From Frondihabitans peucedani (GTDB lineage: Bacteria; Actinomycetota; Actinomycetes; Actinomycetales; Microbacteriaceae): 64,000 nucleotides of DNA. The notes below the pieces were generated by a model. That model made no database searches. It was not told the origin of the DNA and worked only from the letters and a program-made list of their open reading frames with translations. Both the position numbers and the translations under genes were made by a program. This document shows, piece after piece, positions 1 through 8,380 of the stretch. The stretch lies in contig NZ_BAABAU010000004.1 of assembly GCF_039537585.1 (NCBI RefSeq), positions 62,001-126,000 of the forward strand, written 5' to 3'. Position 1 is the first letter of the stretch. The number at the start of each line of letters is the position of its first letter.

Positions 1-1165
1 CGGCGACGGCGAACTTCGCCATGCCGAGGTGGTAGCCGATGAGCTGCGCGGGCAGCACGTAGAGCAGGGGGCTGAGCGCCTCCGAGACGACCGGCAGGCG
101 CAGGATGTCGTCCGCGATCCCGTCGAAGGCCGTCTCGCCGACGGTCGTCGCCACGTAGAGCGTCCCGCCGTAGCGGTGCGCGTCGCGGCCGGTGTCGACG
201 CCGCGCGGCACCGACGGCCCGCTCGGGGCGAAGAGGAACATCGGCTCGCCCGGCTTCTGGCTGTTGTAGTGGTGGAACTCCTCGACCTGGATCTCGACGG
301 CGTGGTCGGGGCTCGTCTCCTTGACCTTCGCGGCACCGATGATGGCCGCAGCCCAGGTCGGGCCGCCGGCGGAGAAGAGGTACATGGTGCGCTCGGCCTC
401 GATCCGGGCGATCTCGGCCACCTGGTCGTCGAGGTCCTCGAGGACCGTCTCGACGGTCTCGGGCAGGGTCTCGAGCTCGGCGCGGAGGGCCTCCGCGCCG
501 TCGACGCCTCGGAGGCGGCCCACCTCGACCGCGAGGAGGAGCAGCAGCGACAGCGCGGTGGTCGACGACTGGGTCGGCCAGCCCACCCGCGTCGCGGCGA
601 GCAGGAGGGTGTCGCCGCTCTCGACGTCGAGGGTCGAGCCGGGGGTGTTCGTCAGGGCGAGAGTCAGGGCGCCGGCGTGCTGCGCGACGAGGAGGGCCTC
701 GACGGTGCGGGTCGTCTCGCCGGAGCTCGACAGGGCGACGACCAGCGAGTCGGAGGTGACGAGGTGCTGCTGGTAGTAGGCGAACTCGAGGGCCTGCACC
801 GGCTCGCAGGGCACGCGGAGCATCAGCTCGAGGGTGCGGCGGGCGGCGATCATGACGGCGAGCGAGTCGCCGGCGCCGACGAGGAAGACCCGGTCGAGGC
901 GGCGGCCGGCGATGCGCGCCGCGATGCCGGGGAGAGCGTCGGCGTTCCTCTCCCAGGTGGCGCGGATGGCGCCTTGCTGCCCGAGCATCTCGCCGCGGGT
1001 CGCGTCCACGCGGCGTCGGCGCTCGGGGTCCAGCGGGTCGTCCGTGGGGAGGGCCAGGATCCCGGCGCGCTCCTTCGCGGACACGCGCTCCACGACGGCC
1101 TTCTGACGGTCGTCGAGCGGACTGCCGTCGGCGAGGAGCGGGCTGTCGAGGGTCTGGTCGGTCAT
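1..1165 (-). CDS. SIS-domain sugar-phosphate isomerase/deglycase-like protein (partial, C-terminus beyond window)
   Basis: At least 388 residues are visible; the gene runs off the left edge. Two tandem SIS (sugar isomerase) domains can be read: the first holds the GAGDS and SSSGETTRT phosphosugar-binding loops around residues 100-150, and the second begins near residue 250. This is the architecture of the isomerase half of GlmS, of AgaS and of FrlB-type fructosamine-6-phosphate deglycases, which act in the cytoplasm on amino-sugar or glycated-amine phosphates. The ATG at 1165 has a GGAGA sequence just upstream. It follows the BtpA-like gene on the same strand by 65 bp, so the two probably form one operon controlled from the palindrome at 2058. 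The exact substrate cannot be told from the sequence. Confidence 0.8.
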   Translation of the reverse strand, partial: MTDQTLDSPLLADGSPLDDRQKAVVERVSAKERAGILALPTDDPLDPERRRRVDATRGEMLGQQGAIRATWERNADALPGIAARIAGRRLDRVFLVGAGDSLAVMIAARRTLELMLRVPCEPVQALEFAYYQQHLVTSDSLVVALSSSGETTRTVEALLVAQHAGALTLALTNTPGSTLDVESGDTLLLAATRVGWPTQSSTTALSLLLLLAVEVGRLRGVDGAEALRAELETLPETVETVLEDLDDQVAEIARIEAERTMYLFSAGGPTWAAAIIGAAKVKETSPDHAVEIQVEEFHHYNSQKPGEPMFLFAPSGPSVPRGVDTGRDAHRYGGTLYVATTVGETAFDGIADDILRLPVVSEALSPLLYVLPAQLIGYHLGMAKFAVA

Positions 1166-1230
1166 GGCTGTGCTGTCTCCGGGATCGGGGCGAGGCGGGG
1201 GGAACGAGAAGAAGGGGCGGTCGGCGCCGG

Positions 1231-2016
1231 TCAGGCGTCGAGGAGGCGGCCGGCTCGGCCGAGCGCCGTCGCCACCGTGGGGTCGATGCGCGCGTCGTGG
1301 CCGCGGCCGTCCTTCAGGACGCTGCCGAGGATCGCGCCGTCGGCGCCGGCCAGGGCCGTGTCGATCGAGCGCTCGGTCACGCGGCCGCCGATGATCGCGG
1401 GCACGTCGTCCGGCACGACGCCGCTCGCCCGGAGGCTCGCGATGTCCGCCACGGCGTCGTCCACGCCGGAGTCGCGGGTCACGACGACCGCGTCGGCGCC
1501 GCCGAAGTCGAGCGCCTGCGCGGCAGCCCAGGCGAGATCGCCCGCGAGCGCCAGGCTGGTCGCCTCGTGGAGGTCGGCCCAGACCTCGACGTCGCTGCCG
1601 AGGAGGCGCTTCATCTGCGCGACCTCGAGCGAGCAGCCCTCGAGGTAGCCGGTCGGCCCGACCGAGACCCCGGTGAGGACCTTGACGCGGACGAACGAGG
1701 CGCCGATCGCGTGGGCGATGGCGACCGCCGAGGCGCCGTCGTTGTGACCGACGACGACACCGAGGCCGATCGTGGTGGCGGCACGGACGGCGGCGCCGAC
1801 CACGGCGAGCGCGGCGACGGTGGCGGGCCCGACGACCGCGGGCTGCGGCTCGTCGCTGGCATCCTGGACCATGACGTCGGTGAAGCCTGCCTGCTCGAGG
1901 ACGACCGCGTCCTCGGCCGCGTTCCGAGCGATCTCGGCGACGGAGACACCGGCGTAGTTGGCAGCGCCGGGCAGCGGCGGGAGGTGCAGGACGCCGACCA
2001 GTCGGAACGCGTTCAT
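1231..2016 (-). CDS. BtpA/SgcQ family protein
   Basis: 261 aa, (beta/alpha)8-barrel protein of the BtpA family. It starts MNAFRLVGVLHLPPLPGA, the conserved N-terminus of this family, and carries the VVVGHNDGASA and WADLHEATS segments typical of it. BtpA itself affects photosystem I stability in cyanobacteria, while SgcQ sits in a sugar operon of enterobacteria; the enzymatic reaction is not established. The next gene downstream is a SIS-domain phosphosugar protein, so a role in sugar-phosphate metabolism is likely by context. The ATG at 2016 is preceded by a strong GGAGGAG; the longer upstream frame crosses the operator palindrome and is rejected as a start. Confidence 0.8.
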   Translation of the reverse strand: MNAFRLVGVLHLPPLPGAANYAGVSVAEIARNAAEDAVVLEQAGFTDVMVQDASDEPQPAVVGPATVAALAVVGAAVRAATTIGLGVVVGHNDGASAVAIAHAIGASFVRVKVLTGVSVGPTGYLEGCSLEVAQMKRLLGSDVEVWADLHEATSLALAGDLAWAAAQALDFGGADAVVVTRDSGVDDAVADIASLRASGVVPDDVPAIIGGRVTERSIDTALAGADGAILGSVLKDGRGHDARIDPTVATALGRAGRLLDA

Positions 2017-2057
2017 CGGTACTCCTCCGGGTCGCCACCGCCGTTCTGGCGATAGAA

Positions 2058-2073
2058 AAACGGTATACCGTTT
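2058..2073. promoter_or_regulatory. Perfect palindrome, probable GntR-family operator
   Basis: AAACGGTATACCGTTT is a perfect 16-bp palindrome 42 bp upstream of the BtpA-like start, in the 194-bp gap to the divergent gene at 2211. The GGTATACC core resembles GntR/HutC operators (TGGT-N4-ACCA type) that control sugar-phosphate operons. No regulator gene is visible here; it may lie left of the window. Confidence 0.5.
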
Positions 2074-2210
2074 GGTGTTTCGCGCAGGTTTCAGCGCGTT
2101 AAATCGGTGTGACGATGCCCGACGGTAGACAAGGCGCTCCACGACGCCGAGGTCGAGCGCCCCGTGGCACGCTGGCCGGAGACATACCGCACGCCGACGA
2201 CGGAGGCCCC

Positions 2211-2864
2211 GTGACCACCACCCGCACCGCCTCGCCCGCGACCCGGACCGTCCGCTGGCTCGGGATCGTCCTCGCCCTCGAGGTGGTCGGGCTCGTGATC
2301 GCGACGGTCGCGCAGGATCCTGCGGCTCGGCCCGTCAGCGCAGCCCTCGGTGACGCCGCCCGCGAGACGGTCTCGCAGGTCGACGTCCGCTGGGCCCTCG
2401 TGGTGGTGGTCGCCCTCGCCGCCGTGGCCCGCCTCGTCGCCGCGCGGCTCTCTTCGTGGCTCGACCCGCTCCTCACGATCCCCGTCACGCTGTTCGTCGT
2501 CGCCCAGCTGAACGGGATCACCGACCTCGGCGCCCTCGTCGGCGTGTACGCGCTCGCGTCGGCGGGCGTGCTCCTCGCAGCCCTCGACGCCCGCGTCGAC
2601 GTCGTCCACGGGCATCCGCGGCTGCCGCTCTGCTTCGCGGCCGCCGTCGGGATCGTTCCGTGGGGCATCGTCGCGTTCCACCAGGTCGGCGCCGGCATCG
2701 TCGGTCACCCGCTGTCCGGCATCGCGGTCGTGGTGACGCTCGTGGCGCTGGTCTTCGCCGTGGCCGAGTTCGTCGCCGTCTGGCGCCGGGCCGGGGTGGT
2801 GGCGCTGATCCTCCGCCTGGCGGGCTTCTCGGCGGTGGCCTGGCTGGTCGTCGCGGGGCTCTGA
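2211..2864 (+). CDS. Heliorhodopsin-like membrane protein lacking the retinal-binding lysine
   Basis: 217 aa with about seven hydrophobic segments. Compared from memory with heliorhodopsin 48C12, the spacing and key positions line up: TM3-TM4 read SSWLDPLL then AQLNGITDLGALV (heliorhodopsin WVEYS then AQ-x2-GI-x-D-x2-AL), TM5 reads LPLCFAAAVGIVPW (LP-x2-F-x3-GIVPW), and TM7 reads RLAGFSAVAW (SLVAKSALAW). The acidic counterion position of TM3 is Asp85. The Schiff-base lysine of TM7 is Phe206 (codon TTC at 2826-2828). The whole protein has no lysine at all. It therefore should not bind retinal covalently. The GTG start at 2211 has CGGAGG 5 bp upstream. The next gene, a secreted peptidoglycan hydrolase, is read in the same direction 103 bp on. 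Confidence 0.65.
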   Translation: MTTTRTASPATRTVRWLGIVLALEVVGLVIATVAQDPAARPVSAALGDAARETVSQVDVRWALVVVVALAAVARLVAARLSSWLDPLLTIPVTLFVVAQLNGITDLGALVGVYALASAGVLLAALDARVDVVHGHPRLPLCFAAAVGIVPWGIVAFHQVGAGIVGHPLSGIAVVVTLVALVFAVAEFVAVWRRAGVVALILRLAGFSAVAWLVVAGL

Positions 2865-2967
2865 CGCGGCCGGTCGGGTCGTCGGCGGATGCCCGAGCGG
2901 CCCGTCTTCGCGGGGCAATTCGATGAGACCACTGTGAAAGATGTGACTGATGTGACAGGCTCGTCGG

Positions 2968-4359
2968 GTGTCTGCGACCGAAACCAAGCCCTCACCGCTC
3001 CGCGCCCGGGGGCGCCTGGCGACGATCGCGCTGGCTCTCGCCGTCGCCCTGCCGGCCCTGATCGCCGCGCCCGCGCAGGCTGACGACTCGTTCCCGACGT
3101 GGGAGGAGGTGCAGGCCGCCCGCGGAAGCGAGACGGCCAAGCGCAGCGAGATCTCGCGCGTGAGCGCCGCCATCACGCAGCTGCAGCAGGCGACGACGCT
3201 CGCCGCCGCCCGCGCCCAGAAGAGCGGCGCCGACTACCAGAAGGCGCAGGACGCCCTCGACGACGCCACCGGCACCTACGACCAGCTCATGGCCGAGCTC
3301 ACGAAGGCGAAGACCGAGGCGAAGCGCTCCTCGGAGGCCGTCGGCCAGGTCGCCGCGACGCTCGCGAAGCCCGGCGGCGGCAGCCCCACGGCGTCCCTGC
3401 TCTCGGGCGAGGAGAACCCCACCGACGTGCTCCGAGGCCTCGGGATGTCGAGCCAGATCGGCAAGAAGGTCAGGCAGCTCCAGGAGGAGGCCGAGCAGGC
3501 CGCCGGCGTCGTGCGGTCGAAGTCCGACCAGGCCGCGGTCGCGAAGGAGGCCCGCCGCACGCAGGCGAAGAAGGCCGCCGACGCTCTCGCGGAGGCCACC
3601 GCCGCCTCCGAGGCCGCCGCCTCCGCCGAAGCCGCCGAGCGCGACAACCTCGGCACCATGCAGGCGCAGCTCGCGACCCTGAAGAACGACACCCTCACGA
3701 TCGAGCAGGGTTACCAGGAGGGCGTCGCGGCCCGAGCCGCCGCTGCCGCCGCCGAGGCCGCCCGGGTCGAGAAGGCGCGCAGGGCCGCCGCCGCAGCCGC
3801 TGCCGCGGATGCCGAGCGCCGCCGCGCTGCTGCCGCGGCCGCCGCCGCCGCAGCTGCCGCTGCCTCCAACGGCTCCGGCTCCGGCTCGGGCGGGGGCTCG
3901 TCCGCCCCTGCCCCGTCGCGCCCCGTCTCCGGCGGTGGCGCCACGTCGAGCGGCGGCTGGACCAGGCCGATCACGTCGTACAGCTTCTACCAGGCCTACG
4001 GCTACCGGATGCACCCCGTCTACCACACCTACAAACTGCACGCCGGGGCCGACTTCGGGGCCAGCTGCGGCACCTCGATCTACGCGACGGCGGCCGGCAC
4101 GGTCACCTACGCGGGCCCGTACGGCGGCTACGGCAACCTGATCATCGTCGACCACGGCAACGGCATCACGAGCGCCTACGGGCACGTCTTCACGAGCGGC
4201 ATCTACGTCCGCCCCGGTCAGCGCGTCTCCGAGGGTCAGAACATCGCCGGCGTCGGCAACGCCGGCGTCTCGACCGGCTGCCACCTCCACTTCGAGATCC
4301 GCCGCGGGGGCATCGCGACCGACCCGATGGCGTTCCTCCGCACCAAGGGCATCGGCTGA
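2968..4359 (+). CDS. Secreted coiled-coil M23 (LytM) metallopeptidase
   Basis: 463 aa. Residues 1-38 form a signal peptide (Arg-rich start, hydrophobic core, APAQA-DD cleavage). Residues about 45-290 are heptad-like and rich in Ala, Lys and Glu, a long coiled coil that ends in poly-Ala. A GSGSGSGGGSS linker leads to a C-terminal LytM domain (about 330-463). The zinc ligands are visible: HAGADFG (HxxxD) and HLHFE. The layout is that of EnvC/NlpD-type and FtsEX-linked peptidoglycan hydrolases or their activators; with the ligands intact it should be an active endopeptidase cutting cell-wall cross-links. Start GTG at 2968 puts the signal peptide at the N-terminus, although its Shine-Dalgarno sequence is weak. 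Confidence 0.85.
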   Translation: MSATETKPSPLRARGRLATIALALAVALPALIAAPAQADDSFPTWEEVQAARGSETAKRSEISRVSAAITQLQQATTLAAARAQKSGADYQKAQDALDDATGTYDQLMAELTKAKTEAKRSSEAVGQVAATLAKPGGGSPTASLLSGEENPTDVLRGLGMSSQIGKKVRQLQEEAEQAAGVVRSKSDQAAVAKEARRTQAKKAADALAEATAASEAAASAEAAERDNLGTMQAQLATLKNDTLTIEQGYQEGVAARAAAAAAEAARVEKARRAAAAAAAADAERRRAAAAAAAAAAAAASNGSGSGSGGGSSAPAPSRPVSGGGATSSGGWTRPITSYSFYQAYGYRMHPVYHTYKLHAGADFGASCGTSIYATAAGTVTYAGPYGGYGNLIIVDHGNGITSAYGHVFTSGIYVRPGQRVSEGQNIAGVGNAGVSTGCHLHFEIRRGGIATDPMAFLRTKGIG

Positions 4360-4378
4360 CCCCGATCCGAGCTGTGGG

Positions 4379-5254
4379 CTAGGAGTCGCCGTGCTCCGGC
4401 GCGGCCGGGCTCTCGGCGGCCCGGGCGCGGCCCTCTGGCAGACCGCCGGCGAGCGACGCCAGCAGGCGCAGCCTCTCCGCCGCGTCCGAGCCCTCGTCGG
4501 GGTAGTAGAGGACGACGAGGAGCTCGCCGACCGGCAGCTTCTCGCGGTTCAGCGTCAGGTCGCCGACGGCGGGGTGATGGACGGTGGCCGTTCCCCCGAC
4601 GAGACGCCGGACGTCCTGCCGCGCCCAGAGCGACCGGAACCGCGCGCTGCTGATCGAGAGCTCGCCGACGAGCTCCACGACGCGCGCATCGTCGACGTCG
4701 TCGCCGATCGTGCTGCGGAACGCTGCCACGGAGTCGGCGGCGGCCGCCTCCCAGTCCTCGTGGAACTCCCGCTCCTCCGGGTCGAGGAGCAGGTCGCGGA
4801 GCCGATTGCGCCCCGGGACCAGCCGCGGTGACAGCACCTCGGCGAGGGGGTTCGACGCCAGGACGTCGAAGGAGCGGCTCTCGAGGAACGCGGGCACGTC
4901 GAGGGCCGCGAGCAGGTGGTGCAGCCGCGCGGGGACGCGGTCGACCCTCCTCGTCCGGCGGGGCCTCGGCCGGTGCGTGCCGAGCCCGAGCAGGTACTCC
5001 GTCTCGACGCCGTCGAGCTGGAACACCCTCGCCAGCGACTCGAGGACCTGCGGCGACGGGTTGTCGTCCCGGCCCCGCTCGAGCCGCAGGTAGTAGTCGC
5101 CGCTGATCCCGGCGAGCATCGCCACCTCCTCGCGGCGGAGCCCGGGGACCCTCCGGTTCGGCTGCGCCGGGATCCCGACCTGCTGCGGGGCGACCAGGTC
5201 TCGGCGGGCGCGGAGGTAGTCGCCGAGCCTGCCGGCCGATGCGTCGTCGTCCAT
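4379..5254 (-). CDS. XRE-family regulator with MmyB-like ligand domain
   Basis: 291 aa. An N-terminal helix-turn-helix (about residues 12-75) contains RRVPGLRREEVAMLAGIS and YYLRLERGRD, which are signature stretches of the family. The C-terminal two thirds is the PAS-like MmyB ligand domain that is thought to bind a small hydrophobic molecule. It is divergent from the SDR gene at 5420, and three identical 16-bp repeats with inverted symmetry lie between them. MmyB regulators next to a divergent short-chain dehydrogenase are a recurrent actinobacterial pairing, so this protein most likely represses itself and the SDR. The ATG at 5254 starts just before the HTH; a GTG three codons upstream is also possible. 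Confidence 0.85.
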   Translation of the reverse strand: MDDDASAGRLGDYLRARRDLVAPQQVGIPAQPNRRVPGLRREEVAMLAGISGDYYLRLERGRDDNPSPQVLESLARVFQLDGVETEYLLGLGTHRPRPRRTRRVDRVPARLHHLLAALDVPAFLESRSFDVLASNPLAEVLSPRLVPGRNRLRDLLLDPEEREFHEDWEAAAADSVAAFRSTIGDDVDDARVVELVGELSISSARFRSLWARQDVRRLVGGTATVHHPAVGDLTLNREKLPVGELLVVLYYPDEGSDAAERLRLLASLAGGLPEGRARAAESPAAPEHGDS

Positions 5255-5297
5255 GCCGTCCACGGTAGTTCGCAGCCGTCCTGCCTGGGGGTGCCCT

Positions 5298-5345
5298 GTC
5301 GCTCCCCTGGAGCGTCGCTCCCCTGGAGCGTCGCTCCCCTGGAGC
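5298..5345. promoter_or_regulatory. Three tandem 16-bp operator-like repeats
   Basis: The unit GTCGCTCCCCTGGAGC is repeated three times without gap or mismatch (5298-5313, 5314-5329, 5330-5345). Each unit contains the inverted repeat GCTCC-N3-GGAGC. They sit 44 bp from the MmyB start and 75 bp from the SDR start, which is where an autoregulatory operator for both promoters would be expected. Confidence 0.6.
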
Positions 5346-5419
5346 AGCGGGGATCTCCCCCGACTGCTGCGACGGCGGCATCGTGGTCGCGAACCACTCA
5401 CCGAGAGAGAGACACCGTC

Positions 5420-6160
5420 ATGGACATCAGCAGTCGCACCGTTCTCATCGTCGGAGGCACTTCCGGCATCGGCCTGGGCCTCGCCCGCCGGTTCCAGGAC
5501 GCCGGAAGCACCGTCGTCGTCGGAGGCCGTGACACGAGCAGGATCGAGGGGATCGAGACCGTCCGGATCGACGTCACCGACCCCGCTTCGGTCCTGCGGG
5601 CCCGCGACGAGGTCCTCTCGCGGCACCCCGACCTCGACGTCGTCGTCACGATGTCCGGCGTCATGGTCCTCGAGGACCTCCGCGACCCCGCCCACATCAG
5701 CCAGGCCGAGAGCACGATCCAGGTCAACCTGCTCGGGACCATCCGCGTCGTCGACGCGTTCACCCGACACCTGATCGACCGCGGCGCGGGCGACCTCGTC
5801 ACCGTCACGTCCGGGATCGGGTTCCTCCCGTTCCCCCTCATGCCGACCTACGGCGCCTCCAAGGCCGGCGTCCACGCGTACACGGAGTCCCTCCGCGCTC
5901 AGCTCGCCGGCACCGGGGTGCAGGTCACCGAGCTGATCCCGCCGGCCGTCGCCAACGCCGGGCAGGAGAAGCTGAACCCCGCAGCACTCCCCCTGGGCGA
6001 CTTCCTCGACGAGGTCGTGACCCTGATGACGCAGGATCCCACGCCGAGCGAGATCGTCGTCCGGGCCGCCGAGCGACTCCGCTGGGCCGAGAAGGACGGC
6101 ACCTACGCCGAGCTCCTGGAGCAGCGCTCCCAGTCGCTGAGCACGCTCCCGGGTCGCTGA
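5420..6160 (+). CDS. Short-chain dehydrogenase/reductase (DltE-like)
   Basis: 246 aa classical SDR. The Rossmann motif GGTSGIGLG is at about residues 12-20, and the active site is TSGIG followed by YGASKAG (YxxxK). The closest family pattern is DltE-type oxidoreductases, NAD(P)H-dependent cytosolic enzymes of unknown substrate. ATG at 5420 follows a GAGAGAGA stretch. Its probable regulator is the divergent MmyB protein. The last codons and the stop lie inside a 20-bp tandem repeat (6134 onward), so the C-terminal sequence SLSTLPGR is encoded by repeat DNA. Confidence 0.85.
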   Translation: MDISSRTVLIVGGTSGIGLGLARRFQDAGSTVVVGGRDTSRIEGIETVRIDVTDPASVLRARDEVLSRHPDLDVVVTMSGVMVLEDLRDPAHISQAESTIQVNLLGTIRVVDAFTRHLIDRGAGDLVTVTSGIGFLPFPLMPTYGASKAGVHAYTESLRAQLAGTGVQVTELIPPAVANAGQEKLNPAALPLGDFLDEVVTLMTQDPTPSEIVVRAAERLRWAEKDGTYAELLEQRSQSLSTLPGR

Positions 6161-6200
6161 GCACGCTCCCGGGTCGCTGAGCACGCTCCCGGGTCGCTGA
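6134..6200. repeat. 20-bp tandem repeat, three copies plus a partial fourth
   Basis: TCGCTGAGCACGCTCCCGGG is repeated at 6134, 6154 and 6174, followed by TCGCTGA. The first copy is inside the SDR reading frame. The second supplies its stop codon, and later copies repeat the same stop out of need. This looks like a replication-slippage repeat likely to vary in number between strains. Confidence 0.85.
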
Positions 6201-6242
6201 TCCGGTCCGGCGGTGCGGGTGGTGCGCGATCCTGCGGCTGTC

Positions 6243-6833
6243 TCAGGCTGTGGCGGTGCTCGCGCTGCGGGAGTCGGCCAGGGCAGCGTCGATCAGGGTC
6301 TCGGCCGCCGACCTCGCCGCCGCAGCAGCATCGGGGCTGCCGCTGATGGCCGCCGTCGTCTGGGCGCCCTCGGCGAGCAGGGCGAGCTGCGCGGCCAGGA
6401 TCGGAGGGGCGCCGAGCTCGTCGACGAGCCCGGCCACGTACGCCTGGAAGGTCGCCTTCTGGGCGCGCGCCACCTCGGCCACGGCGGGAGAGGTCGCTCC
6501 GAGCTCGCCGAACGCGTTGATGAAGCCGCAGCCGCGGAAGTCGTCGTCGGTGAACCAGATGCCGAGGAAGTCGTAGACGGCGAGCAGCTTGTCACGCGGC
6601 GTCCGCGCTGCCTCGGCCGCGCGCGAGATGCCCGCGTCCCAGAGGCCGGTCGTGAAGTGCAGGACGGCGACGACCAGGTCGTCCTTCGACGGGAACTGGG
6701 CGTACAGGCGCTTCAGCGAGACGCCGGAGGCCGTGCGGACGGCGTCCATGCCGACCGCCTGAATGCCGCGGGCGTAGAAGAGGTCGTGCGCGGCCCTGAC
6801 GATGCGTTCACGATCGGTCGAGGTGTCGTTCAT
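6243..6833 (-). CDS. TetR-family transcriptional repressor
   Basis: 196 aa. The N-terminal HTH (residues about 8-55) reads RERIVRAAHDLFYARGIQAVGMDAVRTASGV (first half) and then SLKRLYAQFPSKDDL, the usual TetR recognition helix region. The C-terminal domain contains FRGCGFINAFGE, seen in TetR proteins that control hydrolase or exporter genes. It is divergent from the alpha/beta hydrolase at 6936, and two palindromes of the same half-site lie in the 102-bp gap. It is therefore probably an autorepressor that also represses the hydrolase. ATG at 6833. Confidence 0.85.
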   Translation of the reverse strand: MNDTSTDRERIVRAAHDLFYARGIQAVGMDAVRTASGVSLKRLYAQFPSKDDLVVAVLHFTTGLWDAGISRAAEAARTPRDKLLAVYDFLGIWFTDDDFRGCGFINAFGELGATSPAVAEVARAQKATFQAYVAGLVDELGAPPILAAQLALLAEGAQTTAAISGSPDAAAAARSAAETLIDAALADSRSASTATA

Positions 6834-6860
6834 GAAGAATCTCCCTTGTCGACTTGCGCT

Positions 6861-7763
<903 letters not shown>

Positions 7764-7788
7764 GGTCTCGCGTCGCTGCGACCCCCTC

Positions 7789-7819
7789 GATCCCCCGCCG
7801 GGCTGCTCGGCGGGGGATC
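7789..7819 (+). terminator. Hairpin terminator after the hydrolase
   Basis: Perfect 12-bp arms GATCCCCCGCCG and CGGCGGGGGATC separated by 7 nt, 26 bp past the stop. There is no T-run, as often in high-GC actinobacteria. Confidence 0.65.
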
Positions 7820-7874
7820 CTGCGTTCTGCGGTCTGTCGGCCGTGCGGCCTGCCCGCCGGCTTAGGCTCACAGC

Positions 7875-8108
7875 GTGTCCGCGCATATCGCCACGCTCAT
7901 CTGGGGCCCGTTCGCCATCGTCTTCGGAACGTGCTTCGTCGTCTTCCGCCAGCACATCTCGCGCCAGGCCCGGGCCCAGCGCGAGCGGCGGGGTATCAAG
8001 ATCGGACCGAACACTCAGTCACCTGCCGTGATGGCCATCGGCGGGGTGATCCTCGTGTGCGCCGGAATCTTCGCGCTCGTCGGCGGTGCGACCGGGCTGC
8101 TGCACTAG
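7875..8108 (+). CDS. Small two-TM membrane protein
   Basis: 77 aa, starts GTG. It has two predicted membrane segments (about 5-24 and 50-72) and a basic cytoplasmic-type loop between them (RQHISRQARAQRERRG). No family recognised with certainty. It stands alone between a terminator and a 270-bp gap with a long palindrome. Confidence 0.55.
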   Translation: MSAHIATLIWGPFAIVFGTCFVVFRQHISRQARAQRERRGIKIGPNTQSPAVMAIGGVILVCAGIFALVGGATGLLH

Positions 8109-8270
8109 GCGTCATCGGCGCTCCTCCGCTCTGCGCGTCACGCAAAGAGGAGTCTCCCGGAGGACTTCCTCCGCCAGCTCACGAATCTCGGGCGGGCTCC
8201 TCAATGACTGCCGCGCAAACCCCCGAACTCCTCTTCGGCTGACCACGGCTCCTCTTTCCGTGCGGCGGAC

Positions 8271-8333
8271 CGCCGAGATCGCACTTCGACGCACTCCCGG
8301 GCGCGCAGACCGTGTCGAACTGCGATCTCGGCG
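8271..8333. repeat. Long intergenic inverted repeat
   Basis: 20-bp arms (8271-8290 and 8314-8333) pair with one mismatch around a 23-nt GC-rich loop. The right arm overlaps the first copy of a 26-bp direct repeat whose other copy is at the end of the next gene. It could act as a terminator for the small membrane gene. Confidence 0.7.
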
Positions 8334-8347
8334 CAGCACCGACGACC
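8322..8347 (+). repeat. 26-bp direct repeat, copy 1 (copy 2 at 9009-9034)
   Basis: The 26-bp sequence beginning GCGATCTCGGCGCAGCACCG is found perfectly at 8322-8347, upstream of the GNAT start, and again at 9009-9034 inside the 3' end of that gene. The two copies thus bracket almost the whole GNAT gene. Confidence 0.85.
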
Positions 8348-8380
8348 GACGACCCGCACAACCGACCGTAGGCTCGACGC

